From contig QKAX01000076.1 of assembly GCA_003246255.1 (NCBI GenBank), forward strand, positions 1 through 33,417: a stretch of DNA of 33,417 nt, written 5' to 3'. The DNA comes from Demequina lutea. GTDB taxonomy: Bacteria > Actinomycetota > Actinomycetes > Actinomycetales > Demequinaceae. The notes below the pieces were generated by a model. It saw only the letters and a program-made list of their open reading frames with translations, searched no databases and had not been told where the DNA came from. Every line of letters begins with the position of its first letter. Positions within the stretch are counted from its first letter, which is position 1. Both the position numbers and the translations under genes were made by a program. Below, one piece after another: positions 16,213 through 24,432 of this stretch.

Positions 16213-16865
16213 GCGGGCACTGCCGCCTCACGTAGCGCCGCGATGGCTGCCGCGCGATCTGCCTGGTCAAACACTGCCGAGCCGGCCACCAAGGTGTCGG
16301 CTCCGGCCGCCACTGCCTGCGAGATGGTGTCGGCCGAGATGCCGCCATCCACCTCAAGCCACAGGTCGGTACCCGCCTGGGTTGCCGCCTCGCGCAGGAG
16401 CGCAAGCTTTGGCAAGACGTGAGGCATGAAGGCCTGTCCCCCGAAGCCTGGCTCCACCGTCATGACCAGCACCATGTCCACGACGGTAAGCAGGTCGAAG
16501 ACGGCCTCGGCCGGCGTGGCTGGCTTGATGGCCACGGCCGCGCGAGCACCGGTTGAGCGAATGTCCTTCGCCACCTGTGCCGCGTTGGTGGCAGCCTCGA
16601 AGTGATACGTCACCGAAGTGGCACCCACCTCGGCATAGCGGGGGGCCCACGCGTCCGGATCCTCGATCATGAGATGCACGTCGAGCGGCATGGGCGACAC
16701 CTCGGCGATGCGCTTGACCACGGGTAGGCCAAGGGTGAGGTTAGGCACAAAGTGGTTGTCCATGACGTCCACGTGCACAAGATCGGCCGAGGATGCCGAC
16801 TGAATCTCTGCCTCCAGCCTCCCAAAGTCTGCCGAGAGAATGGACGGCGCAATGCGAATGCTCAT
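16209..16865 (-). CDS. rpe: Ribulose-phosphate 3-epimerase
   Basis: This 218-residue TIM-barrel enzyme interconverts ribulose 5-phosphate and xylulose 5-phosphate. Metal and catalytic residues are visible in HVDVMDNHFVPN (His31, Asp33), DVHLMIEDP (His64), VEPGFGGQAF and EVDGGIS. It heads the riboflavin unit, which is logical because ribulose 5-phosphate feeds RibB. The ATG at 16865 has a GGAG only 2 nt away, too close for a normal Shine-Dalgarno, and TAGGTT ends 6 nt upstream, so a leaderless mRNA is likely. The TAG of that hexamer is also the rsmB stop. Confidence 0.95.
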   Translation of the reverse strand: MSIRIAPSILSADFGRLEAEIQSASSADLVHVDVMDNHFVPNLTLGLPVVKRIAEVSPMPLDVHLMIEDPDAWAPRYAEVGATSVTYHFEAATNAAQVAKDIRSTGARAAVAIKPATPAEAVFDLLTVVDMVLVMTVEPGFGGQAFMPHVLPKLALLREAATQAGTDLWLEVDGGISADTISQAVAAGADTLVAGSAVFDQADRAAAIAALREAAVPA

Positions 16866-16871
16866 GGCTCC

Positions 16872-16877
16872 AACCTA
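16872..16877 (-). promoter_or_regulatory. -10 hexamer for the leaderless rpe-rib transcript, overlapping the rsmB stop
   Basis: TAGGTT on the minus strand, then 6 nt (GGAGCC), then the rpe ATG. Its first three bases are the TAG stop of rsmB, so the promoter is partly inside the preceding gene. No -35 element is obvious. Confidence 0.55.
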
Positions 16878-18233
16878 GACCCGGGCGTCGCGCGTAAGGA
16901 GCGCCAAGTACATCGAGTCAGTGCCGTGCAGGTGCGTCCAGAGCTGGACGTCTGGGCCCTCGCCCCACGCACCGATCTCAGTGCCCGTGACCTCCGCCAC
17001 GGCCGCGCGCGCATCAATCTGGGTGAGCCCCGATCGCGCCACAATGTCCCGCGTCTCCGCGAGAACCGGTGAGCACGTGATGTACGCGAGCACGCCGCCG
17101 GGAGCGAGCATGCGCGCGGCGTTGTCGAGGATGTCGGCCTGCACCACCACGAGGTCATCAAGATCGCTCCAGCTGCGGCGCCAGCGTGCCTCCGGCCGCC
17201 TACGCAGCGCCCCGAGCCCCGTGCACGGCGCGTCGACCACAATGCGATCGAACGTGCCCTCGTGCCATGCGGACGCGTCGGCCTTGATCACCCGCACCAC
17301 ATCGTGAGGCAAGGCACGCACATGCCGACGCACAAGGTCCGCCCGGTGCGCGTGCAGCTCGAGCGCCGTCACACTCGCGCCTCTGCCGACAGCGATGGCG
17401 CCCAGCAGAGCAGTCTTTCCGCCCGGACCCGAGCACGCGTCGAGCCAGCGCTCGCCGTCCGAAGCAGGGCGCGCGGCCGCTGCGGTGACGGCCGCCGCGA
17501 CCACCTGCGAACCCTCGTCCTGGACGGCGGCCCTGCCCGCGTCGACGTCGTCAATGCCGCGCACCGAACCGCCGGACAGGCTCACGCCATACGGTGACCA
17601 GCGCGTCGGCTCTCCGCCCACGGCGTGCGCCAGGGCGTCGCGGTCGACGAGGCCCGGTCGCGCCACGAGCGTCACGCGCGCGGGCTCATTGTTGGCAGCC
17701 AGCAGGGCCTCGAGGTCGTCGCCGCGACCGTGCTCGGCGAGCGCATGTTCGAGTTCCGTCACCACCCAGCGCGGGTGCGACATGCGGATGCTGAGATCGT
17801 CGCGCGAGTCGCCGCCCGCGACGCGGTCCAGCCATTCCTCGCGCGAGCGTCCGGTGATGCGCCGCATGACGGCGTTGACCAGCCCGCTTGCGCGCTCCGC
17901 GCCCGTGTCCTTGGCGAGCTGAACAGTCTCCGACACCGCCGCATGGGGAGGCGTATCGAGCTCGAGCGCCTGGTGCGCGCCGATCCACAAGATGCCGCGC
18001 ACCCGCATCTGCAAGTCCTCGGGCGCGCGACCGGAGGCCTCCGCGATGATCTCGTCGTACAGGCCCTGCATGCGAAGCGCGCCGTAGGCCAGCTCCGTGG
18101 CAAAGCCCGCATCGCGCCCACGCAGTCCCGCGTCCGCAAGGATGCGAGGCATCACGAGGTTGGCGTAGGCGTCGTCAAGCGTGACGGCGAGAATGCAGTC
18201 GAGCGCGGCCGCGCGCGCGGCGTCGCCGCTCAT
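16875..18233 (-). CDS. rsmB: 16S rRNA (cytosine-C5) methyltransferase, RsmB/Sun family
   Basis: This 452-residue protein has an N-terminal NusB-like RNA-binding domain (about 1-140) and a C-terminal SAM-dependent methyltransferase that modifies C967 (E. coli numbering) of 16S rRNA. The SAM loop is DACSGPGGKTALLG. The two catalytic cysteines are Cys337 in PCTG and Cys387 in TCS, 50 residues apart, the same spacing as Cys325/Cys375 in E. coli RsmB. Its ATG overlaps the fmt stop (ATGA); pairing with fmt is conserved widely in bacteria. The TAG stop doubles as part of the -10 element of rpe. Confidence 0.93.
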   Translation of the reverse strand: MSGDAARAAALDCILAVTLDDAYANLVMPRILADAGLRGRDAGFATELAYGALRMQGLYDEIIAEASGRAPEDLQMRVRGILWIGAHQALELDTPPHAAVSETVQLAKDTGAERASGLVNAVMRRITGRSREEWLDRVAGGDSRDDLSIRMSHPRWVVTELEHALAEHGRGDDLEALLAANNEPARVTLVARPGLVDRDALAHAVGGEPTRWSPYGVSLSGGSVRGIDDVDAGRAAVQDEGSQVVAAAVTAAAARPASDGERWLDACSGPGGKTALLGAIAVGRGASVTALELHAHRADLVRRHVRALPHDVVRVIKADASAWHEGTFDRIVVDAPCTGLGALRRRPEARWRRSWSDLDDLVVVQADILDNAARMLAPGGVLAYITCSPVLAETRDIVARSGLTQIDARAAVAEVTGTEIGAWGEGPDVQLWTHLHGTDSMYLALLTRDARV

Positions 18234-19162
18234 GCCTCACCCAACAGCGCAGAGTCGCCCCACCGCGCGCCGCGCCACCAGTCAGCGGCGTCCATCTGCT
18301 TCTTGCCCGCCGGCTGAATCCACGTCAGTCGCACCGGCGAGCCGCCTGTTCCCACGAGCACGCCGCCGTCGCCTGCCTTCACGAGACCGGGCGTGGTGGG
18401 CGCGTCCGATGTGGGCACCACGGGCCCCAGCTTGGCCACCGAGCCGTCGGGAAGTGTGGTCCATGCCCCGGGTGCCGGCGTGTACGCCCGGACGCGGCGG
18501 TCGATCACATGCGCGGGCAGGTCCCAGCGCACATACGCGTCCTCGCGCGTGAGCTTGGCCGCATGGCTGATGCCGTCCTCTGGCTGCTCCTGCGGCATCG
18601 CGGTGCCGTTGCCTAGCGCCTCGAGCGAGTCCTTGAGCAGCGGCGCGCCAGCCACGGCCAGGCGGTCCAGCAGGTCGCCTGCGGTGTCCCGGGGCCGGAT
18701 CGTCTCGGTCAACACGCCGATGACGGGACCGGTGTCCATCCCGCGATCGAGCAGGAAGGTGGTGGCGCCCGTGACGTCGTCGCCTGCCTCGATGGAGCGC
18801 TGAACGGGCGCCGCGCCGCGCCACGCGGGCAGCACCGAGAAGTGCAGATTCACCCAGCCAAGGTGGACCGCGTCGAGCAGCGGCCGGCGCAGGATCTGCC
18901 CGTACGCGACCACACCCGCCGCATCGGCCTCGAGCGCGCGCACCTGCTCCACAAACGTGGGGTCCGACGCCTTCTCGGGCGTCGCCACGGGCAGGCCCAG
19001 TTCGAGCGCCGCCTCCTTGACCGGACTGGGAATTAGCTGCGACCCCCGCTTGCCGCGAGCATCCGGCTGCGTCACCACGAGGGCGATCTCGTGCCCCGCG
19101 TCAACGAGTGCGCGGAGGGAGGGAACTGCCACCTCGGGGGTGCCTGCAAAGACCAAACGCAT
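18230..19162 (-). CDS. fmt: Methionyl-tRNA formyltransferase
   Basis: This 310-residue enzyme formylates the amino group of initiator Met-tRNA using 10-formyl-tetrahydrofolate. The N-terminal MRLVFAGTPEVAVPSL, the catalytic LHFSVLPAWRGAAPVQ (family HxSLLPxxRG) and the metal/folate region RGMDTGPV are present, with a C-terminal tRNA-binding OB-like domain after about residue 205. The frame is open upstream to a GTG at 19195, but homology begins at the ATG at 19162, and TACGAT ends 7 nt before this ATG with no Shine-Dalgarno; an ATG at 19171 is the alternative. It is coupled to rsmB and follows priA by 38 bp. Confidence 0.94.
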   Translation of the reverse strand: MRLVFAGTPEVAVPSLRALVDAGHEIALVVTQPDARGKRGSQLIPSPVKEAALELGLPVATPEKASDPTFVEQVRALEADAAGVVAYGQILRRPLLDAVHLGWVNLHFSVLPAWRGAAPVQRSIEAGDDVTGATTFLLDRGMDTGPVIGVLTETIRPRDTAGDLLDRLAVAGAPLLKDSLEALGNGTAMPQEQPEDGISHAAKLTREDAYVRWDLPAHVIDRRVRAYTPAPGAWTTLPDGSVAKLGPVVPTSDAPTTPGLVKAGDGGVLVGTGGSPVRLTWIQPAGKKQMDAADWWRGARWGDSALLGEA

Positions 19163-19169
19163 GGGGTCC

Positions 19170-19175
19170 ATCGTA
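19170..19175 (-). promoter_or_regulatory. -10 hexamer for a leaderless or near-leaderless fmt-rsmB transcript
   Basis: TACGAT on the minus strand, then 7 nt (GGACCCC), then the fmt ATG at 19162. The spacing is one base longer than at the other five sites, so +1 would be the A of ATG or the base before it. If the ATG at 19171 were the true start, this call would fail. Confidence 0.45.
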
Positions 19176-19200
19176 GAGCGAGCAGGCGCGGCCACCCCAC

Positions 19201-21096
19201 CTAGGAGGCGGCTCCCGGAACTGCGTCCACGCGCAGATACAGCGGACTCTCACCGGCAGCCGAGCGCTGCACCACGATCGAACGGAGCGCGTCGACCACG
19301 CCCTGCATCGCGCCGCGCGAGGCGAGCACCCACGCCCCTTCGGCATCGGGTGCGACGTCCGCGGCGCCCGCCAGCGCGATCCGCGTGGCATCCTCGATGC
19401 CGCCGCGATCCCCGTCGATGCGGAGCGCCCTGCGCTGCGGCGGCAGCGAGAGCTCGATGCGCTGGGCAAGATCGGCGTCGCCCAGCGCCGCACCGTCCCA
19501 CGCCACGATCGCAGTGCGCACGTGAGAGGGCAACTCCCCCACGATGTGCACCCGCCCCCCAAGCGAGCGGGCGCGCACGAGCGAGGCCGCGTTCAACCAC
19601 CGGCGGACAGTTCCCACCTCAGCGCCCAGGCCGTCCGCCAGGCTCACCCGCGCCCCCACGATCGCGAGCTGCGCGTAGCCGCCCGCAACCGCGGGCAAGG
19701 CCGCCGGAGTCGCCACGACGATGCCTGCCTGAACCGCGTGGTCGGCCACTACTCCTGCCGAGGCACTCGAGACCGTCACCGGGACGCCGTCGGCCATGCG
19801 CGCAAGCTGCTCAGCGAGCCGCTCAACGCCGAGGCCCACGGGACGGAAGCGGTAGCCGCGACACTCGGGGCAGTGCCACTGGGGCGCTGGCGTCGCGCAG
19901 TCGCGGCACGTGGGCGTCTCGCGAGGCCCAGAGGCTGTGAGATCGCCGCCACACGTCTGGCACTCGGCCCAGGTACCGCACCGTGCGCAGGCGAGGCCCT
20001 GCGCGTACCCGCCTTGGGGCACCAACACGGCAACGGGGCCGTCGGCTACAGCCGCGAGCAGCGGCCTCCACACATGAGGCGGCATCCAGTGGCGCCCTGC
20101 GCCCCCTTCGCGCTCCCTACGCTCGTCGCTCGGCACCTCGATCACGGGCACCCCGTCGCGCTGGCGCGGCTGTTCAACGCGCGTCGCGAAGCCGTGCTCC
20201 ACGAGGGCGAGGGCGTCGGCCGACACGGCATGTCCCGCGAGCAAGAGACCGATGCCGGGCGCCTGCGCGCGCATGGCTGCCACGGTCCTGGCGTGTGGGT
20301 AGGGAGAGCGCGGGTCCTGCAGGGTGGGCGACGCCTCGTCCCACACCGCGATGAATCGCAGCTCCGGCACCGGCTGCCATGCGGCGGGACGCGTGCCGAT
20401 CACGAGGGGCGCGACGCCGCGCATCGCGGCCTGGTACGCGCCGAAGCGAACGGCTGCGCCGTCGTCGGCGTCGAGGACCGCGACCTCTCCCCCGCTCCTC
20501 GCGTTCCAGCGGCGTAGCCCTCGCCTCTCCGCCGCCGCCATGAGCGCACCTGCGGCGCGTGCATCGGGCGCGACGAGAATCGCGCTGCCAGAGGTGGCGA
20601 TCGCGCGCAAGGCGATGCGTACAAGCTCGTCGGCCGGGAGCCCGAGCGGGGAGAGCGGAGCGACAGCCCACACACCGCGGCGATGGTGAGCCTCCGCCAG
20701 GTAGTCAGGCACGTCGCCGTTGCTGGGATCCGGGGTGCCGAGCACTGCTCGCGTGCGGTCAGCCCACGGCTGCCTCTCCACGGCGGCACTCCGCGGGGGC
20801 ACCATGAGCCGCAGCGTGTCCCACAGGCCGCCGCCGTAGCGCCGGGCGATCTCGCGCGCCAAGGCGATGCCCTGCGGCGATACCACCGGAATGATGCTTG
20901 CTTGGCGCAGCGGCGAGACCTTGAACTCGGACGGCTCGCCGCTCAGGTCGCACACGATGCCGGAGACGAGCCTGCCGGCGAAACGCACGCGCACGTGGGA
21001 TCCCACCTGGACGTCGCCACACGACTCGGGAACGTCGTAGTCGAACAGCCTGTCGAGATGCGGCAGAGGGCTGTCGATGATCACGCGGGCGATCAC
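19201..21096 (-). CDS. priA: Actinobacterial PriA (primosomal protein N' without helicase motifs)
   Basis: This 631-residue protein is homologous to the replication-restart protein PriA along its length. The N-terminal DNA-binding domain (VIIDSPLPHLDRLFDYDVP) and a cysteine-rich zinc module (CARCGTWAECQTC starting at Cys370, then TCRDC and HCPEC) are preserved. The helicase core has no Walker A (GxGKT is absent around 140-180) and the DEEH box is reduced to WDEAS, so ATP-driven unwinding is unlikely. Loss of helicase motifs is a known property of the actinobacterial PriA subfamily. The GTG at 21096 has AGGAG overlapping the metK stop. It lies between metK and fmt. Confidence 0.9.
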   Translation of the reverse strand: MIARVIIDSPLPHLDRLFDYDVPESCGDVQVGSHVRVRFAGRLVSGIVCDLSGEPSEFKVSPLRQASIIPVVSPQGIALAREIARRYGGGLWDTLRLMVPPRSAAVERQPWADRTRAVLGTPDPSNGDVPDYLAEAHHRRGVWAVAPLSPLGLPADELVRIALRAIATSGSAILVAPDARAAGALMAAAERRGLRRWNARSGGEVAVLDADDGAAVRFGAYQAAMRGVAPLVIGTRPAAWQPVPELRFIAVWDEASPTLQDPRSPYPHARTVAAMRAQAPGIGLLLAGHAVSADALALVEHGFATRVEQPRQRDGVPVIEVPSDERREREGGAGRHWMPPHVWRPLLAAVADGPVAVLVPQGGYAQGLACARCGTWAECQTCGGDLTASGPRETPTCRDCATPAPQWHCPECRGYRFRPVGLGVERLAEQLARMADGVPVTVSSASAGVVADHAVQAGIVVATPAALPAVAGGYAQLAIVGARVSLADGLGAEVGTVRRWLNAASLVRARSLGGRVHIVGELPSHVRTAIVAWDGAALGDADLAQRIELSLPPQRRALRIDGDRGGIEDATRIALAGAADVAPDAEGAWVLASRGAMQGVVDALRSIVVQRSAAGESPLYLRVDAVPGAAS

Positions 21097-21109
21097 TCGG
21101 CGCGAACTC

Positions 21110-22270
21110 CTAGACGGCGTCGGCCAACGCCTGGGCGCGGTCTGTGCGCTCCCAGGTGAAATCGGGAAGCTCGCGGCCGTGGCCGTACGCGGCGGTGCCC
21201 CGGTAGATGGGCCGACGCAGGTCGAGCTGATCGATCAATGCAGACGGTCGCAGGTCGAACACTGCCTTGACCGCCTTCACGATGCGGTCGGGATCCACCG
21301 TGTGGGTATTGAAGGTCTCCACGTACAGTCCCACTGGCTGGGCAGTGCCGATCGCGTAGGCGACCTGCAACTCGGCGCGGTCCGCGAGCCCCGCCGCCAC
21401 GATGTTCTTGGCCACCCACCGCATCGCGTAGGCGGCCGATCGGTCCACCTTCGACGGGTCCTTACCCGAGAACGCGCCACCACCGTGCCTCGCCATGCCG
21501 CCGTAGGTGTCAACAATGATCTTGCGCCCGGTGAGGCCAGCGTCTCCCATCGGGCCGCCCACCTCGAAGCGTCCTGTGGGGTTGATGAGCGACCTGTGGC
21601 CCGCCGCGTCGAGGTCGAAGCGCGCCAACACGGGCGCGATCACCTCGGCCTCGATGGCCTCGCGCAGGGCATCCATGCTCATTCCCTCGCGGTGCTGACT
21701 CGACACCACAACGGTGTCCACTGTTACCGCGGTCTCGCCGTCGTAACCGATCGTCACTTGCGCCTTGCCGTCGGGGCGCAGCCCGTCGACGATGCCCGCC
21801 TTGCGCACCTCAGCAAGGCGAGCCGTGAGGGCATGCGACATCGCGATGGGCAGCGGCATCAGCTCGCGGGTGTCCCGGCATGCGTAGCCAAACATGAGGC
21901 CCTGATCGCCCGCGCCGAGCTCCTGCTGGTCGGAGTCTGTCGCGGCACCGACGCCAAGCCAGATGTCGGGGCTCTGCTCTCCGATGGAGACGGAGACACC
22001 GCACGAATCCGCGTCAAAGCCCACGGTTGACGACGTGTAGCCGATATCGCGCACCACGCCACGAATGGTGGAGGGAATGTCCACGTACGCCTCGGTTGTC
22101 ACCTCGCCGGCAACGTGCACGAGACCGGTGGTGACCATCGTCTCGACCGCTACTCGAGAGAGCGGGTCCTGCCGGAGCATCTCGTCGAGGATTGCGTCAG
22201 AGACCTGGTCGCAGATCTTGTCGGGGTGACCCTCGGTCACGGACTCGGAGGTAAACAGGCGCAACGACAT
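21110..22270 (-). CDS. metK: S-adenosylmethionine synthetase
   Basis: This 386-residue enzyme makes S-adenosylmethionine from methionine and ATP. The N-terminal [20 protein letters not shown], the central [12 protein letters not shown] and the P-loop-like [19 protein letters not shown] are diagnostic. The frame stays open upstream into coaBC, but homology starts at the ATG at 22270 ([10 protein letters not shown]). That ATG has no Shine-Dalgarno and has TATGCT ending 6 nt before it, so it is probably leaderless. SAM is the methyl donor for nearby RsmB. priA follows after 13 bp. Confidence 0.96.
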   Translation of the reverse strand: MSLRLFTSESVTEGHPDKICDQVSDAILDEMLRQDPLSRVAVETMVTTGLVHVAGEVTTEAYVDIPSTIRGVVRDIGYTSSTVGFDADSCGVSVSIGEQSPDIWLGVGAATDSDQQELGAGDQGLMFGYACRDTRELMPLPIAMSHALTARLAEVRKAGIVDGLRPDGKAQVTIGYDGETAVTVDTVVVSSQHREGMSMDALREAIEAEVIAPVLARFDLDAAGHRSLINPTGRFEVGGPMGDAGLTGRKIIVDTYGGMARHGGGAFSGKDPSKVDRSAAYAMRWVAKNIVAAGLADRAELQVAYAIGTAQPVGLYVETFNTHTVDPDRIVKAVKAVFDLRPSALIDQLDLRRPIYRGTAAYGHGRELPDFTWERTDRAQALADAV

Positions 22271-22276
22271 GTAGCC

Positions 22277-22282
22277 AGCATA
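22277..22282 (-). promoter_or_regulatory. -10 hexamer for a leaderless metK transcript
   Basis: TATGCT on the minus strand, then 6 nt (GGCTAC), then the metK ATG at 22270. It lies in the 40-bp coaBC-metK gap. There is no clear -35 element. Confidence 0.6.
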
Positions 22283-22310
22283 GTCGCGGGGTCTCACACG
22301 CACCGTGGCG

Positions 22311-23558
22311 CTAGCGCAAGGATTGCTCAGACACTGCGAGTTGCGCAATCGCGTCGAGCACGGCGTGTGCCACGTGCAGCTTGGTGCCGCTGGCGGCTCC
22401 CTGCGCCACACCATCGGCGTCGTAGAACGTCACGCTGTTGGGCACGTCGCCGAAACCTCGTGTCGCGCCCACCTCATTGAACACGAGCAGGTCGGCCCCC
22501 TTGCGGCGTGCCTTCTGCCGGGCATACGCGGCGGCCGACGCTGCGTCGTCACCCGTCTCGGCCGCGAACCCCACGATGACCTGGCGCTCACGCCTCTCGC
22601 GCACAAGGCTCGCAAGGATGTCCTCGGTCTGCACCAGCTCCAGGGTGAGCCCCGCGTCGGCCTTCTTCTTGAGCTTGGTGCCGCTCACCGCCGCAGGGCG
22701 GAAATCGGCCACGGCCGCCGCCATGATGACCACGTCGGCGGTCGCCGCAGCTGACTTCACGGCGGCACCGAGTTGCTCGGAGGACTCGACGTCGACCCGC
22801 GCGATGCCCTCTCCCAGGGGCAGCTGCACGTTAGCCGCCACCACCGTAACGCGAGCTCCGCGCTCGCGCGCCGCCTCGGCCAGGGCAAAGCCTTGGTGCC
22901 CCGAAGACCGGTTGCCGAGGAACCGCACGGCGTCGATCGGTTCGCGGGTCCCGCCTGCCGAGATCACGATGCTCACGCCAGCGAGGTCGCCCCACGGCCG
23001 TGTCTCGCTGCTGGGCTCAAGGACCACGCCGGCATCGCCGGCGACGGCATAGAGCGCGTCAACGATCTCGTCGGGTTCAGGGAGCCGTCCTGGGCCGCTA
23101 TCGGGGCCCGTCAGCCGGCCCACTGCTGGCTCGATCACGTGCGCGCCACGCGTGCGCAACGTGGCCACGTTCGCCACAGTAGCGGGATGGTTCCACATCT
23201 CGGTGTGCATGGCCGGCGCAAACACCACGGGTGCGTGTGTGGCCAGCAGCGCGTTGCCGAGAAGATCGCGCGCCTCTCCGCGAGCCGCCGAGGCGAGAAA
23301 GTCTGCCGTTGCCGGCGCCACGAGCACGATGTCGGCGCGCTGACCCAGACGCACGTGCTCCACCGAGGGCACGTTGTCGAACGTCTGCGTCGTGGCGGGC
23401 TCGCCGCTCAGCGCCTCCCACGTGGCTCGACCCACAAAGTTGAGCGACGCCTCCGTGGGAATCACGCGCACGGCGTGGCCATCTGCCTTGAGCCGACGCA
23501 CCACCATGGCGACCTTGTAGGCCGCGATGCCGCCGGTGACTCCCAGCAGCACCCTCAC
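22311..23558 (-). CDS. coaBC: Bifunctional phosphopantothenoylcysteine decarboxylase / phosphopantothenate-cysteine ligase
   Basis: This 415-residue Dfp protein carries two steps of coenzyme A synthesis. The N-terminal CoaC flavodoxin-like domain (about 1-185) binds FMN ([10 protein letters not shown]) and includes PAMHTEMW, where the family motif PxMNxxMW has His in place of Asn, and [13 protein letters not shown], where the E. coli active-site Cys is replaced by Gly. I believe these changes are shared by actinobacterial homologs. The C-terminal CoaB domain begins at [15 protein letters not shown] with [13 protein letters not shown]. The GTG at 23558 is supported by GGAGGAG overlapping the rpoZ stop, 6 nt before it. 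Confidence 0.94.
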   Translation of the reverse strand: MRVLLGVTGGIAAYKVAMVVRRLKADGHAVRVIPTEASLNFVGRATWEALSGEPATTQTFDNVPSVEHVRLGQRADIVLVAPATADFLASAARGEARDLLGNALLATHAPVVFAPAMHTEMWNHPATVANVATLRTRGAHVIEPAVGRLTGPDSGPGRLPEPDEIVDALYAVAGDAGVVLEPSSETRPWGDLAGVSIVISAGGTREPIDAVRFLGNRSSGHQGFALAEAARERGARVTVVAANVQLPLGEGIARVDVESSEQLGAAVKSAAATADVVIMAAAVADFRPAAVSGTKLKKKADAGLTLELVQTEDILASLVRERRERQVIVGFAAETGDDAASAAAYARQKARRKGADLLVFNEVGATRGFGDVPNSVTFYDADGVAQGAASGTKLHVAHAVLDAIAQLAVSEQSLR

Positions 23559-23561
23559 GTT

Positions 23562-23828
23562 TTACTCCTCCGAGTTGCCGAGGATCAGGAGGTTGCCCTC
23601 GTTGATCTCGCGCAGCGCCACTGACAGCGGCTTGTCGGTGGAGTCGGCCTCGACGAGCGGGCCCACGTTCTCGAAGTGGCCCTCGCCCAGCGCCTCGTAG
23701 TACGCGTTGATCTGACGCGCACGCTTGGCGCCGTAAATGACCAGGGCGTACTTGGAGTCCACCTTGGCGAGCAGCTCGTCGATGGGCGGGTTGGTGATGC
23801 CCTCGGGGTGCGCAATGGTTCCAGCCAT
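23562..23828 (-). CDS. rpoZ: DNA-directed RNA polymerase omega subunit
   Basis: This 88-residue protein assists folding and assembly of the RNA polymerase beta' subunit. The actinobacterial omega pattern is clear: [35 protein letters not shown] and the acidic C-terminus [15 protein letters not shown]. The frame is open upstream to a GTG at 23873, but the ATG at 23828 is fixed by homology and by GGAGGAGG close upstream. It lies between gmk and coaBC, the usual actinobacterial order. A 7-bp hairpin in the gmk-rpoZ gap precedes its ribosome binding site. Confidence 0.96.
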   Translation of the reverse strand: MAGTIAHPEGITNPPIDELLAKVDSKYALVIYGAKRARQINAYYEALGEGHFENVGPLVEADSTDKPLSVALREINEGNLLILGNSEE

Positions 23829-23853
23829 GATTTCCTCCTCCGTCGCGTCTATC

Positions 23854-23872
23854 TGGGCGCAGACAGCGCCCA
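23854..23872 (-). other. Perfect 7-bp hairpin in the gmk-rpoZ gap
   Basis: The inverted repeat TGGGCGC/GCGCCCA with a 5-nt loop lies in the 49-bp gap, just after the gmk stop and about 25 nt before the rpoZ ATG. It has no following T-run, so it may be a partial terminator, an mRNA-end stabiliser or a processing site that tunes rpoZ against gmk. Confidence 0.5.
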
Positions 23873-23877
23873 CTAGT

Positions 23878-24432
23878 TTAGCGTGCCGACGCGACGATGG
23901 CTTCCAGGCCCGCCACCGCCTCGTCCAGCGTGTCGTTCACTAGGGTCACATCGAACTCGTCGACGGCCTTGAGCTCTTCACGTGCCGTCTCCATGCGACG
24001 CTCGCGCTCGGCCGCGTCTTCAGTGCCACGAATCTCCAAGCGCTCCAGCAACACGTCAAAGGACGGCGGCGCCACGAACACGAACAGCGCGTCGGGCATC
24101 GACTCCTTGACCTGACGTGCACCCTGCAGGTCAATCTCCAGCACCACGGGCACATCGTCTGCAAGGCGCTCCTCCACGGGACCGCGCGGCGTTCCGTAAC
24201 GGTTGACGCCGTGCACCACCGCCCACTCGAGCAACTCGCCGTGGGCGATCATGCGGTCAAACTCCTCCGGGGACACGAAGAAGTAGTGAACGCCGTCGAT
24301 CTCACCCGGTCGTGCGGGCCTCGTGGTCGCAGACACCGACACCCAGATGTCGGGCCTGCGCTGCCTGAGGGCGCCCACAAGTGTGCCCTTGCCGACGGCC
24401 GAAGGGCCGGCGACCACGACGAGTCGGCTCAT
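23878..24432 (-). CDS. gmk: Guanylate kinase
   Basis: This 184-residue enzyme phosphorylates GMP to GDP with ATP. The P-loop GPSAVGKG is at 9-16, followed by the GMP-binding region [46 protein letters not shown] and the C-terminal [16 protein letters not shown]. Lengths and motifs are normal. Its ATG overlaps the mihF stop (ATGA), so expression is coupled to the nucleoid protein. The pyrF-mihF-gmk-rpoZ order places nucleotide supply and RNA polymerase assembly together. Confidence 0.96.
   Translation of the reverse strand: MSRLVVVAGPSAVGKGTLVGALRQRRPDIWVSVSATTRPARPGEIDGVHYFFVSPEEFDRMIAHGELLEWAVVHGVNRYGTPRGPVEERLADDVPVVLEIDLQGARQVKESMPDALFVFVAPPSFDVLLERLEIRGTEDAAERERRMETAREELKAVDEFDVTLVNDTLDEAVAGLEAIVASAR

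Noticed and set aside
12853-16871. Search for an FMN riboswitch controlling the rib genes
   Set aside because: Genes overlap or lie within 38 bp and the rpe start has only 9 bp upstream; no room for the aptamer and no matching motif.
22308-22317. GCGCTAGCGC palindrome over the coaBC stop codon
   Set aside because: Self-complementary without a loop, very short, likely chance in high-GC DNA.
22271-22414. 48-codon N-terminal extension of metK
   Set aside because: Runs into coaBC and lacks family similarity; MetK homology starts at 22270.
23625-23650. TTGTCGGTG inside rpoZ resembling the -35-like half of a PafBC-dependent damage promoter
   Set aside because: Plus strand, within coding sequence, no TANNNT at the required distance and no plus-strand gene downstream.
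23829-23873. 15-codon N-terminal extension of rpoZ from a GTG
   Set aside because: It would cross the hairpin; the ATG at 23828 has a strong ribosome binding site and matches family starts.
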